Source: Leptobrachium leishanense (Eukaryota > Chordata > Amphibia > Anura > Megophryidae). Taken from it: DNA of 64,000 nt. Made by a program: the position numbers and the translations under genes. Shown one piece after another: positions 34,790 to 46,367 of the stretch. The notes under the pieces are model-generated. The model worked only from the letters and a program-made list of their open reading frames with translations, did not search any database and was not told the DNA's origin. The stretch covers positions 52,461,514 through 52,525,513 of the forward strand of contig CM019071.1 in NCBI GenBank assembly GCA_009667805.1, in the 5' to 3' direction. The first letter of the stretch is position 1. Each line of letters starts with the position of its first letter.

Positions 34790-35285
34790 TATGTATTTTC
34801 TAAAATACTTTTTTTTTTAAGTCTTTTTTTTAATGATTTTTTTAACAGACCTTATACAGTAATTATTTTTTAAGGATCTTTTTTATTATTTAGATTTCAA
34901 TAAATAAAATTTTTAATAATTTTTTTATTGACTTAACCTCCTATTAGGAGAACAAGAGACTTCCTTTTTTTTTCAGTTCGGTGGGATTCGCCGAGTCCAA
35001 TTCACCAACGTCTGAAACTGTATTTACGGCAAAATACGCTGGCCGTACGCTAAATACGTAATTTTCGGAATTTTGGACGAAATGGAATCGCCGCAGTTAT
35101 AAGAAATAAAAATACAATTTATTTATTTTTATTTCTTGATAAAAAAAGTTTTAATTTTTTTTTTTTTTTTTAGACATTTCTGTATTTTTTTGTATTTTAC
35201 AAAATACTTTTTTTTTTAATGATTTTTTAAACAGACCTTATAATTATTTTTTAAAGGAACTTTTTTGTGGATAGATCCCACTGTT
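34790..35285 (+). mobile_element. GGGTTATTC foldback family, scrambled fragments
   Basis: TTTTTTAACAGACCTTATA with TTTAAGGATCTTTTT, seen twice (34,840s and 35,230s), and TTCGGTGGGATTCGCCGAG are pieces of the family interior. No termini. Confidence 0.5.
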
Positions 35286-36117
35286 TTTAAGAAAAGTTTT
35301 GCGATTCTTCCTTTTTTTCGCCAAGGTGATATTATGTGTTTGTAAATAGAAGGAGAGGTAAATATTCTGAAATACACGAGTGAGTCATAGTATTTTCCAT
35401 TTTCTCGACTGACGCGCGTTGGAAAGTACACAGGAACCTGTCCAGATGTGATGAGATATGAGAATAGCGGGTTTGAAGAGTTTTATCAATGTCAAGTCTC
35501 CGCAGGTTCTGGGTTAAGGGACAAACCCAAGAGTATCAGCTTTACGTCCGACATTCAACAACTTTACTCTGGAACCGGAGGGGTGAAACCCATTTGTAAT
35601 TATAATTTCCCTGGTGTCCTCGCCGCCTCCAGGGAGACAGAGAATGACGGGACCATAAGTGAGAGCTTAGACACTTAGCGAAGGTTAAATGGGGTTGGCG
35701 GATGGGTCACTGCTGCGAAACGCGTGAATATTCTTCCTTTCCGTGGAAGGAGACACGCTGAGAACGCTGTGCTGTCTCTCTTCACACCTTGAGCTTCTAG
35801 AATGACAGAGACAGCGAGGTGATCTTTTATGCAAAGAAAGTGGGTCTTCAGCCAAATCCCACCGCACGCTTCAGCTGGTATTGCAGCACAGAATATATTA
35901 TTAACCTTGCCGTAACAGGATGGGGAGGGGGGATAGAGACTTTAAGATTGAAAGAGCCAGTTTGAAGAAAATGTCCAAGATCGGGAAAGGTCAAGCGGAA
36001 ATGGAGACCTGTCTGTAATCTCTAACCTTTACAAATAATTCCAGCGGAATTAAAAGTAATCTGGTAAAATAAGCATTTTAGCATTTTTGGAATTTTAGCA
36101 AACTATTTATTTATTTA
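35286..36117. other. Mostly single-copy-looking sequence
   Basis: Complex sequence with one GCGAAACGCGTGAATATTC repeat-like word near 35,716. Candidate for conserved non-coding sequence; no coding motif. Confidence 0.3.
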
Positions 36118-36317
36118 TGACTTATTTCCTCAGTGATGCTCTTGATACTGTAGACTTCTGCTTCCTTTTTCTCAGGGGCCAGAAGTTTTGATTGCTTTGC
36201 TCATTGTTTTAATGTTGGGGAGGAGGATAGAGATTGTGTTACAGAGTGAGCTGCCAGGAGAAAGTACAGGAAAATCTATGGAAAGAGTAATAAAACGATC
36301 ATTATTTAAAGGGAAAC

Positions 36318-37660
36318 ATGGTATATTCGTCCTTGGAAAACACTTTATAAATAGATAAATAATAAATAAACTTAAAATAAACAATAAGGGAATGTCAGGA
36401 CCTTCCAAAGGGAGAGATATGGTACCCAAATGTTCTTTGGGCTGTTCCCTTGACATGCTGCCGCTACACAAAGGACTCTCTTGAGAAAGCCTCATTTTGG
36501 TAGCAGCGAAACGAGTTGAGAGGCTTTGAGAAAGCATTTAACCCTTTGAGAGTAGGTCCTCGCTATCACGAGGCATGTGCGGTTCTGGTATGAGCCCAGC
36601 AGGCGGCGACACAGAGGGGAGGCCAGACAGGAATCACGCAATGCAGATTCTTTAATAAAACATAAATGGACCTTAACTGCAGGCAACTGAACAAGGAACT
36701 AGCAATAAAGTCCAGAGAGAGTTCTTGGAGAGTCAGTGGATTGTGGGTAATGCAGTCCTAGACTGCAGACAGGGCCCACCAAGGATAAGTCTAGACAGCG
36801 GTACCTTGATCAAAAGGTCAGACGGAGAGAACAACTGTAATCCACAGGTAGACAGATGGTAACTGGATACGTAGGATAAGTTGGTACAGGAAGAGCAGGT
36901 TTGCACACAACCAAGTGACCTCAGTCAGGGAGAACAATGCCAAGAGTATCAGTATCACTGCTGGCTGGGTCTCTCTGCCTTTTAAGGAGGCTTAAACACA
37001 GATAGGCCTCAGCTGGAAGTCATGGGCTAGAAAGGAAAGACCCAGGCTGGATCTCCAGGAGCCTGGTCCAGGTGCAGAGCCTGGGTAAAACCTGGAACGG
37101 AATCCAAGAAAAGGAGGATACATGGCAAAGTTCTAAGATCCAGGTGTGCAAAACAGGTACACGGGGTGGACCGTGACACTCGCATTCCCTTATTGTTTGT
37201 AAAGAAAAAGAAGAAAGCCGGCCACTCTGTCAGAGTCGCTTAGAGCTTTTTTATTTGGTCAAGCAAATGCAACGTTTCAGCTCTAAACTCCAGCCTTTAT
37301 GATGCTTGATAAACCCTGGAGTTTCAACCCAAAATGTTTTATGTGCTTGACCTAATAAACAAGCTCTAAGCGACTCTGACGGAGTGGCCGGCTTTCTTCT
37401 CTTACTTTACAAACAATAAGGGAATGTCAGGACCTACTCTCAAAGGGTTAAATGCATTCTCAAAGCCTCTCAGCGCGTTTCGCTGCTACCAAGCCAAGAC
37501 TTTCTCAAGACAGCCCTTTGTGTAGCGGCAGCATGGCAAAGGAACAGCCCAAAGAACATTTGGGTACCATATCTCTCCCTTTGGAAGGTCCCTGACATTC
37601 TCTTATTGTTTACTTTAAATTTATTTAGTATTTATCTATTTATAAAGTATTTTCCCAGGA
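36318..37660. repeat. Nested inverted repeats
   Basis: The outer arms 36,318-36,562 and 37,434-37,660 are inverted copies (ACAATAAGGGAATGTCAGGA, GAGAGATATGGTACCCAAAT, GTAGCAGCGAAACG, AACCCTTTGAGAGTAGGTCC). Inside, 37,186-37,432 is a second palindrome with arms around AAGCCGGCCACTCTG and CGCTTAGAGC. The middle block 36,563-37,185 is unclassified and ends GGACCGTGACAC. Confidence 0.8.
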
Positions 37661-37805
37661 AGGATACATTGAGATTTCTCTGGTTTTCAGTTTGTCCTGG
37701 GTTCAAGAACATTGAAATGTTACAGAAACACAAAGTAATAAAATACAAGATATTAAAAACACAAATATACAGATTAACCCAGAAAATAAATATGTAGCAA
37801 ATATC

Positions 37806-39394
37806 TTTGGCTCTATACACCACCACAATGGAGTTGGAATGAAACAAACACAATGTGCTTTAACTGCAGACTGTCAGCTTTAATTTGAGGGTATGTACAT
37901 CCAACTCAGGTGAACGGTGTAGGACTTACAGCAGTTTGCAAATGTGCCCCCACTTGTTAAGGGATCAAAGGTAATGGGACAATTGGCTTCTCAGCTGTTC
38001 CATGTCCAGGTGTGTGATATTCCCTCATTACCCCAATTACAATGTGCAGATAAAAGGCCCAGAGTTCATTTCAAGTGTGCTATTTGCATTTGGAATCTGT
38101 TGCTGTCAACTCTCAAGGTGAGATCCAAAGAGCTGTCACTATCAGTGAAGCAAGCCATCATTAGGCTGAAGAAACAAAACAAACCCGTCAGAGAAATAGA
38201 AAGAACATTAGGCCAAAACAACTGTTTGGAACATTCTCAAAAAGAAGGAACGCACCGGTGAGCTCAGCAACACCAAAAGACCCGGGAGACCACGGAAAAC
38301 AACTGTGGTGGATGACCGAAGAATTCTTTCCCAGGTGAAGAAAACACCCTTCACAACAGTTGGCCAGATCAAAAACACTCTCCAGGAGGTAGGTGTATGT
38401 GTGTCAAAGTCAACAATCAAGAGAAGACTTCACCAGAGTAAATACAGAGGGTTCACCACAAGATGTGGTGAGCCTCAAAAACAGGAAGGCCAGATTAGAG
38501 TTTGCCAAACAACACCTAACAAAGCCTTCACAGTTCTGGAACAAGATCCTATGGACAGATGAGACCAAGATCAACTTGTACCAGAGTGATGGGAAGAGAA
38601 GAGTATGGAGAAGGAAAGGAACTGCTCATGATCCTAAGCATACCACCTCATCAGTGAAGCATGGTGGTGGTAGTGTCATGGCGTGGGCATGTATGGCTGC
38701 CAATGGAACTGTTTCTCTTGTATTTATTGATGATGTGACTGCTGACAAAAGCAGCAGGATGAATTCTGAAGTGTTTCGGGCAATATTATCTGCTCACATT
38801 CAGCCAAATGCTGCAGAACTCATTGGACGGCGCTTCACAGTGCAGATGGACAATGACCCAAAGCATACTGCAAAAGCAACCAAAGAGTTTTTGAAGGGAC
38901 AGAAGTGGAACGTTATGCAATGGTCAAGTCAATCACCTGACCTGAATCCCATTGAGCATGCATTTCACTTGCTGAAGACCAAACTGAAGGTAAAATGCCC
39001 CAAGAACAAGCAGGAACTGAAGACAGTTGCAGTAGAGGCCTGGCAGAGCATCACCAGGGATGAAACCCAGCGTCTGGTGACGTCTATGTGTTCCAGACTT
39101 CAGGCTGTGATTGACTGCAAAGGATTTGCAACCAAGTATTAAGAAGGGAAAGTTTGATTTATGATTATTATTCTGTCCCATTACCTTTGGTCCCTTAACA
39201 AGTGGGGGCACATCTGCAAACTGCTGTAAGTCCTACACCGTTCACCTGAGTTGGATGTACATACCCTCAAATTAAAGCTGACAGTCTGCAGTTAAAGAAC
39301 ATTGTGTTTGTTTCATTCCAACTCCATTGTGGTGGTGTATAGAGCCAAATATGTTACAATTGTGTCCATGTCCCAATATTTCTGGACCTGACTG
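37806..39394 (+). mobile_element. Tc1-like transposon, left terminus deleted
   Basis: The right end reads CCCAATATTTCTGGACCTG then ACTG and TA. A long inverted repeat joins 37,806-37,985 with 39,171-39,350 (for example TTAATTTGAGGGTATGTACA against TGTACATACCCTCAAATTAA). The outermost ~45 bp expected on the left is missing. The paralogous LINE tail at 30,290-30,310 shows the empty site, placing the insertion at a TA. Confidence 0.92.
38118..39142 (+). pseudogene. Tc1-like transposase, multiple lesions
   Basis: This DD34E transposase remnant is read in three pieces. 38,118-38,261 is the N-terminal helix-turn-helix (RSKELSLSVKQAIIRLKKQN), whose initiator is GTG where ATG is expected. 38,262-about 38,470 lies in another frame, with GRPRKTTV-like residues and VDDRRILSQVKKTPFTTV. 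The catalytic part runs to the stop at 39,140-39,142, with WTDETKINLY, QMDNDPKHTAK and [11 protein letters not shown] giving the two Asp and the Glu. At least two frameshifts and the lost start codon make it non-functional. It belongs to a different Tc1 family from the 16-kb copy: different ends, longer inverted repeats and a diverged protein. Confidence 0.92.
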
Positions 39395-39832
39395 TAGTCA
39401 CTATGTTACATGTTTACAGGTGCATTCTGTATATAGTCACTATGTTACATGTTTACAGGCGCATTCTGTATATAGTCACTATGTTACATGTTTACAGGCG
39501 CATTCTGTATATAGTCACTGCGTTACAGGTTTACAGGTGCATTCTGTATATAGTCACTGTGTTCCATGTTTACAGGTGCATTCTGTATATAGTCACTGTG
39601 TTTCATGTTTACAGGTGCATTGTGTATATAGTCACTGTGTTACATGTTTACAGGTGCATTGTGTATATAGTCATTGTTACATGTTTACAGGTGCATTCTA
39701 TATATATAGTCACTGTGTTACATGTTTACAGGTGCATTCTGTATATAGTCACTGTGTTACATGTTTACATGTGCATTCTGTATATAGTCATTGTTACATG
39801 TTTACAGGTGCATTCTATATATATAAACAGAT

Positions 39833-40502
39833 GAAAAAGGACCATACGGCGCATAAAATAGTGTATAAAATAGTGAACAGCTGATTAATAGACAACTGGT
39901 TAATATTGGATAAAATGTAAAATATAAGTGAATAAAATTGCCCTTTAAAATACCAAATAGAAATATTAAAGATGCATAGGAAAAAGAGTAAAATATGCAA
40001 AAAGTATATATGGAGATAAGTCAATTAGTGCAAATGAGTGCTCAAAAAGTGCAGCAGTTCAATTACTCAAAGGAGTGTTGTTGATTGAAGACAAGTGTAT
40101 CAATCTTCTCTGTGGTGTGAGTATCAGATCTTCTCTTTAAAGATATCCCTCAGAGAGAAATAAAACATAAAGGCAATAATAGTGCAGATGGTCGTACTGG
40201 AATGGAGCAATTCAATAAAGTCAATGTATGTACCACTCACATTTATAGGAGCCTAAGGGAAATCCAGGCTCAAGGAAAATAGCTTGCGGCCAGATATAGG
40301 GTGGCACGTCCCTCCTTTCGTCTATGGTGGTTGCTAGGTAAAGCAGAGAGAGTCGGGAGACGACACTCCCATAGCGTAACTCTGTGCGTATATGTGGAAA
40401 AATTAAATTAAAATTGATCACACTCACCAATTATAGAGCCTCTCAATACCAGGCTCAAGGGATACCGCCTTGGGCTCTCTTAAGGTGGAGGCCCGAACCC
40501 CT
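39833..40502. mobile_element. Unclassified insertion in the 39-bp array
   Basis: A 670-bp block with CATACGGCGCATAAAATAG at the left and AGGTGGAGGCCCGAACCCC at the right splits the 39-bp array. Terminal repeats are not evident. No coding motif. Confidence 0.5.
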
Positions 40503-40715
40503 GTCACTATGTTACATGTTTACAGGCGCATTCTGTATATAGTCACTATGTTACATGTTTACAGGTGCATTCTGTATATAGTCACTATGTTACATGTTTA
40601 CAGGTGCATTCTGTATATAGTCACTGTGTTACATGTTTACAGGTGCATTCTGTATATAGTCACTGTTACATGTTTACAGGTGCATTCTGTATATAGTCAC
40701 TATGTTACATGTTTG

Positions 40716-41604
40716 CTATTATTTTGTTTGTGTTTCTTTGTTTTTTGTGTGCGAGTTTAATCACAGGTTACTCATGGTTTTATTCCTGTTATAAGTAAAA
40801 GTTACGTTTTATTTTTATATTACTCGCCGACACATCTTGACGTAGAAGGTTTATATCATTTTTGTGATGTATGTTGTTGGTTCGTACTTTGTGCCAAGTC
40901 CTAAGTTTTTCCTGCGGATCTTAACTCTTTGCAATTCTTGTTTCTTGTTTTTGTGCAAATGTTGATATTTATTTGACACGGAATGGGATGCACCAGATTT
41001 TGGGTTGCCAAAGCCAACACCCAGCCTAAATACACCCCTGCAATGGAGACATTTCCCTGGACTTGGGTAATGGATGAACAGAATGGGAATTACTGCTTAT
41101 TGATTCGCGCCGTGACCCCCCCCCCCCGAATGGCTGTGTCTTGGCAATACAGTAGGGCGCTATGCTGTTGTTGAGGTGTGTAACAATCCATGGCAGCTGT
41201 TCGGGGCGGCATTGTCTCTATACAGAATGTACTGGTAGTTTCAAGGTAACACAATGCTCGTGGGAGGATGGATCCTGAAGCGTTTGAATTGCTCCTCTGC
41301 TTCCATGAAGTAGACTGACCTTGTGTTTAGAGCTTAGGTACTGGCATGTTTTATGTCTATCCCCAGCCCCCATCATCACGAACCAACCCCTCCTCCCCAT
41401 TGTAATGCGGATGCTGCAAGGCCAGGAGCATGTGAATGAGAGTATAAAACGCACGGCCAGGGTGGGCGGCTTCATGTGTATCTTTCATTATTGTTTATAA
41501 ACGATAGGTTTAAGTGTTACATTAATATTATCACAATACAGAAAATATGCATAATTATTTGATACATGCAAATTAACTATAAAAAGTGTGTGACAACAGC
41601 TAGG
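40716..41604. other. Unassigned sequence
   Basis: Complex sequence with a run of about 11 C near 41,118 and no repeat partner in the window. No gene recognised. Confidence 0.35.
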
Positions 41605-41819
41605 CTTTAACCCATTAACACCTCGCAGACATTTGGTCAATTTAACCAATGAAATACTTCACTGTCATTAGATCCTTCCAACCAATTAATCACCTCGCTG
41701 TCACTAGGTCCCTTTAACCAGTTAATGCACTCAACTCAAAGTCAATGGATCCCTTTAACCCATTAATCACCTCACAGCCATTAGGTCCCTTTAACCCATT
41801 AATCACATAGCTGTCATTA

Positions 41820-43004
41820 GATGTAGACATTGCTTATTTAGATTTCAGTATGGCTTTTGATACTGTTCCGCATAGAAGGCTTATCAATAAATTGCAATCT
41901 TTGAGCTTGGATTCCAATATTGTTGAATGGATTAGGCAGTGGCTGAGTGACAGACAACAGAGGGTTGTGGTAAATGGAGTTTATTCGGCGCAAGGTCTTG
42001 TTACCAGTGGGGTACCTCAGGGGTCAGTACTTGGACCCATTCTCTTTAATATTTTTATTAGTGATATTGCAGAAGGTATTAATGGAAAAGTATGTCTTTT
42101 TGCTGATGACACAAAGATTTGCAACAGGGTTGACGTTCCTGGAGGGATCAGCCAAATGACAAATGATTTAGGTAAACTAAAAAAATGGTGGGAGCTGTGG
42201 CAATTGAGTTTTAATGTGGATAAGTGCAAGATAATGCACCTGGGACGTAAAAACCCAAGGGCTGAATATAGAATATTTGATACATCTGAGGGTTGGGATT
42301 TAGGGGTCATTATTATTTCAGAGGATCTAAGGGTAAGTAGTCAATGTAATAGAGCAGCAGGAAATGCTGGCAGAATGCTTGGAAATGCTGGCAGAATGCT
42401 TGATTGTGTAGGGAGAGGTATTGGCAGTAGGAAAAGGGAAGTGCTCATGCCACTGTACAGAGCACTGGTGAGACCTCACTTGGAGTACTGTGTGCAGTAC
42501 TGGAGACCGTATCTCCAGAAGGATATAGACATCTTAGAGAGAGTTCAGAGAAGGGCTACTAAAATGGTGTACGGCTTGAAGGAGAAAAGTTACCAGGAAA
42601 GCGTTAATGATCTTAACATGTACAGCTTGGAAAAAAGACGAGACAGAGGAGATATGATAGAAACATTTAAATACGTAAAGGGAATCCACAAGGTAGAGGA
42701 AGGGAGTATATTTAAAAGGAAACAAAGTAGCAAAACAAGAGGACATAGTCTTAGATTAGAGGGGCAAAGGTTTAAAAGTAACACCAGGAAGCATTATTTT
42801 ACTGAGAGGGTGGTGGATACATGGAACAGTCTTCCAGTAGAAGTGGTAGAGGCCAAAACAGTAATTGAATTTAAGCAGGCATGGGATAGGCATAAGGCTA
42901 TCCTAAACAAAAGATAAATCCAGGTAAAGTATCCATGTAATTGGGCGACTAGATGGGCCGAAAGCTTCTTATCTGCCGACATTTTCTATGTTTCTATGTT
43001 TCTA
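41820..43004 (+). pseudogene. CR1-like LINE, 5'-truncated, reverse transcriptase frame open
   Basis: The frame is open from the truncation point (41,820, DVDIAYLDFS) to the stop at 42,915-42,917, about 365 codons. In order it shows MAFDTVPHRRLINKL, GVPQGSVLGPILFNIFI, the catalytic FADDTK (Asp codons at 42,105-42,110), SFNVDKCKIMHLG, LYRALVRPHLEYC, LERVQRRATKMV and NSLPVEVVEAKTV. This is the palm, thumb and C-terminal part; the endonuclease and fingers are missing. A 21-bp tandem duplication near 42,361-42,402 repeats the codons GNAGRML, a region usually single in these proteins. The 3' end is GGCCGAAAGCTTCTTATCTG followed by TTTCTATG repeats. It is inserted into the 36-bp satellite. It cannot move on its own, but the intact frame and near identity to 2.2-3.1 kb indicate recent CR1 activity. 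Confidence 0.95.
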
Positions 43005-43427
43005 GATTACATTAACCCATTAATCAATTCGCTCTCATTAGATCCCTTTAAATCATTAATCACCTCGCTGTCATTAGATTCAATTAACCCATTAATCACG
43101 TCGCTGTCATTAGATCCCTTTAACCCATTAATCACCTGGCTGTCATTAGATTCCATTAACCCATTAATCACGTCGCTGTCATTAGATCCCTTTAACCCAT
43201 TAATCACCTCACTGTCATTAGATCCCTGTGACACATTAATCACCTCACGGTCATTAGATCCCTTTAACCCATTAATCATGTAGCTGTCATTAGATCCCTT
43301 TAACCCATTAATCACCTCGCTGTCATTAGATCCCTTTAACCCATTAATCACCTCGCTGTCATTAGATCCCTGTAACCCATTAATCCCTTTACTGTCATTA
43401 GATCCTTTAACCCATTAATCCTCTCGC

Positions 43428-44237
43428 TGTCTTTCCTTCATCCCCCACATCCAGTCTCTTTCCTCCTCCTGCCGATACCAACTGCGTAATATTTCCAGAA
43501 TTCGGCCATTTCTTACCGCTGTCACCACAAAACAACTCATACACGCCCTGGTAATCTCCCGACTCGACTATTGCAATAATCTCTTATCTGGCCGCCCTCT
43601 GTCCCGCCTCTCCCCCCTACAATCCATCCTGAACGCCTCCGCCAGGCTAATTCACCTCACCGCCGCTCTGTCTCTGCCGCTCCCCTCTGCGAGTCCCTTC
43701 ACTGGCTCCCCATCCACTGCAGAATTAAGTTCAAAATCCTTATCCTTACCTACAAAACCCTCACTAACTCAGCGCCCCACTACCTGTCCTCACTAATCAC
43801 CAAATACACCCCAGCCCGCTCCCTAAGGTCAAACAGTGACCTGCGCCTAGCTTCTCCCCGCATCACCTCTTCCCATGATACACTGCAGGATTTCTCACGC
43901 GCAGCCCCCACTCTCTGGAACGCTCTCACTCGTACTGTCAGACTTTCCCCTAACTTCTCTTCCTTCAAACGCTCCCTTAAAACATTCCTATTTAGGGAAG
44001 CCGACCACCCAACTCACTGACGCAACCATCAATCACTCTCACCTTACAGTCCTCTCCTCCTGTTTCCAACCCCAACCCTCCCAGATTGTGAGTTCCTACG
44101 GGAATAGGGCCTCATCTCCTCCTGTACTGTTTGTCAAATGTTGTTCAATGTATTGTAACCCTGTCTATACTGTGCTTATTGTACAGCGCTGCGGAATATG
44201 CTGGCGCTTTATAAATAAAGAATAATAATAATAATAA
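43428..44237 (+). pseudogene. L2-like LINE, 5'-truncated copy 2
   Basis: Nearly identical to 33,327-34,132. It begins CTTTCCTTCATCCCCCACAT, further 3' than copy 1, so the active-site Asp pair is absent. A one-base deletion (CACCGCCGCT where copy 1 has CACCCGCCGCT, near 43,660) shifts the frame in the SARLIHLT region. The 3' end is again GCTGGCGCTTTATAAATAAA with ATA repeats. It is inserted within the 36-bp satellite. Confidence 0.93.
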
Positions 44238-44462
44238 TGTCATTAGGTCCCTTTAACCAATTAATCACCTAGCTGTCATTAGATCCCTTTAACTGATTAA
44301 TCACCTCATTGCTATTAGAACCTTTTAACCCATTAATCACCTCATTGGTATTAGAACCTTTTAACCCATTAATCACCTCATTGTTATTAGATCCCTTTAA
44401 CCGATTAATCACCTCACTGTCATTAGATCCCTTTAAGTCCCTTTAACCCATTAAATCCCTCA

Positions 44463-44975
44463 CAGTTGTTACGACAAGCTGATATCAGAAAACTCTCCAT
44501 TTATAGCAAAATAAACTGAATTTCCAGCAATGTTTTATTTTAAAATGTAGTTGGAGTAACAGGATGACCTCTATTTGTAAACAGGAGGACACACTGACAG
44601 CTTCCATTTAATCCTTCAAATCGGAAGCAACATATAAATGCATGTTTAAGTGAGAAGGAACTTGCTTGGTCTCCTGGTTCTCCATGAGAAGAATATTTAT
44701 TTTCCAGCCCTGCAGAATAAATGGTGCACTAAACATTTCCAAACTAATCCTGGAGAATGAATGAGCAACATTTGCATTAACCTCTCCATTTTCCATTCCA
44801 CCGATTCGAGTGCATGACCGCCGATAAAGCCACATAAGCCGAAAGCTCTGAGACTCGTTCATCGGACCAGACCACCACCATCTTCATGTCTCTGGTGGGA
44901 GGAGAGGGTGTCATGTGCATTTGTTCTAAGCTGGAATCATCTGTCTTTTTAATGCATAAGACATGTTGCTGAAAA
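44463..44975. other. Single-copy-looking sequence; candidate regulatory block
   Basis: 500 bp of complex sequence with no repeat partner, containing CCATTTAATCCTTCAAATC, TTTGCATTAACCTCTCC and CTTTTTAATGCATAAG. No protein is recognised in any frame. One of the better candidates for a conserved non-coding element. Confidence 0.35.
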
Positions 44976-45508
44976 AATAGCAGAAAAATAGCAAAAAAAA
45001 TAATTTAAAAAATAAATGAACCCTTTTTATTGTTTTTCTTTTCATGTCTTTCACTGAAAAAAACGACTTGTTGGCTCCATTTCGCAGCGACCATTAACTT
45101 CATGTCAGGAGAGAGATTGTATCCACCCAACTCAATGTATTCACGTGAAATACATTATCTCAAGACGCCTGTCACCAGGGCTTCTGTCTATTGTCCTGGC
45201 TGAGGACTGGCTGAGACGTCAGATTGTTGACACACTGGTTTGTTGTCTCAATGGTCTCAATGACTCAAGGTCTTCTTCATTATCGATGTCTAAAGTTTGC
45301 AGATCTCTCAATACAGAGAGCTTTGTGCATTACAGAGAGTGATGGCTGATGTTTATGGAGCTTGGATGGTGATATCTGCACGTTGACAGGAGACTGACAG
45401 GAGGAACAGTCAATGGGTCAACTATTGGGAAGACACAAGTGGGTCGATCCTGGAAACCCAGAGAGAGGGGCAAACACAAAGAGAACTAGTTCAGTCTTGA
45501 TACATCCT
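44976..45508. other. Unassigned sequence
   Basis: A/T-rich start followed by complex sequence. Nothing recognised. Confidence 0.3.
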
Positions 45509-45511
45509 TTA

Positions 45512-45937
45512 GGCTAGGGTCAGACTAGCGCAGTTTTAACGTGCGTTTAGCCGCACGAAATCACGGCCGTACTAGCAGCAAATGACGTCCAATGCCGGGG
45601 AACACACGACGAACGGCCGCACGAAAGTTAATCCGCGCAACGCAAGTAGCCAACGAACGCATTTTTTCGAGAACGTCAAACCGCTACTACTGACGTACAG
45701 AGTGCGCTGCGTCCGCTAGCGGCGTGTGTGTGTGATTAGGAGACGTCAGACGCTGCTAATGACCGGCTAACATAACGTCCAGACACAAAAAGTGTTTTAT
45801 TGACGATCCGTACAAAATCACGGACGAAAAGGTGCATCGTATGACCGCTATCGCGTATTCCGGGAAAAAATACGTACGTTCGTTCGACCGCACTTTTTCA
45901 CGGACAACGTGAAAAATGCGTTCGTCTGACCCTAGCC
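45512..45937 (-). mobile_element. GGCTAGGGTCAGACG MITE, copy E
   Basis: 426 bp, from GGCTAGGGTCAGACTAGCGC to TCGTCTGACCCTAGCC, preceded by TTA. In the orientation of copy D, opposite to copy F, which follows after three bases (TAA). Confidence 0.88.
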
Positions 45938-45940
45938 TAA

Positions 45941-46367
45941 GGCTAGGGTCAGACGAAAGCATTTTTCCCCGCGAACGTGAAAAAGTGCGTCGAACGCATT
46001 GACGTATTTTTTCACGGAATGCGCAAAAAACGGTCAGACGACGCGCATTTTCAGGCGTGATTTTGTACGGATCGTCAATAAAACTCTTTTTGCGTCTGGG
46101 CGTTATATAGGCTGGACATTAGCAGCGTCTGACGTCTCCTAATCACGCAAACACGCCGCTATGCCGCAGCTGCGCACTCAGTACGTCAGTACTAGCGGTT
46201 CAGCGTTCTCAGAAAAATACGTTCAAATTCCACTTGCGTTGCACGGCCGGACTTTTGTGCGGCCGTACATCGTATATTGGCCGTCATTGCCCGTCATCTA
46301 CTGCTAGTGCGGCCGTAATTATGTGCGCCAGAACGCACGTTAAAAGTGCGCTGGTCTGACCCCAGCC
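45941..46367 (+). mobile_element. GGCTAGGGTCAGACG MITE, copy F
   Basis: 427 bp, from GGCTAGGGTCAGACGAAAGC to GGTCTGACCCCAGCC, followed by TTA. With copy E it forms an 856-bp inverted pair whose outer flanks are TTA on both sides. Confidence 0.88.

Larger units (their letters stand above)
37622..40715 (-). mobile_element. Second copy of the minisatellite-bearing LINE 3' end, reversed
   Basis: 37,622-37,803 is the reverse complement of the ~185-bp tail at 30,300-30,487. 39,395-39,832 and 40,503-40,715 are the 39-bp array in reverse. The copy has no coding part, so it is truncated inside the array. It is interrupted by a Tc1-like element (37,806-39,394) and an unclassified block (39,833-40,502). 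Confidence 0.82.
41605..44462 (-). repeat. 36-bp satellite, locus 3, holding CR1 and L2 insertions
   Basis: Units of CATTAGATCCCTTTAACCCA plus TTAATCACCTCGCTGT (36 bp) occupy 41,605-41,819, 43,005-43,427 and 44,238-44,462. The unit is the reverse complement of those at 13.2 and 15.3 kb. Open frames here follow from the 12-codon period. Confidence 0.92.

Noticed and set aside
39327..39884. 185-codon frame with repeated HSVYSHCVTCLQV
   Set aside because: Reverse copy of the same 39-bp array.
41820..42917. Domesticated or prokaryotic-type reverse transcriptase
   Set aside because: Motif order, C-terminus and TTTCTATG tail are those of an ordinary CR1 LINE, and a nearly identical truncated copy lies at 2.2-3.1 kb.
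42996..43351. Overlapping frames of about 95-114 codons on both strands
   Set aside because: 36-bp satellite with a 12-codon period.
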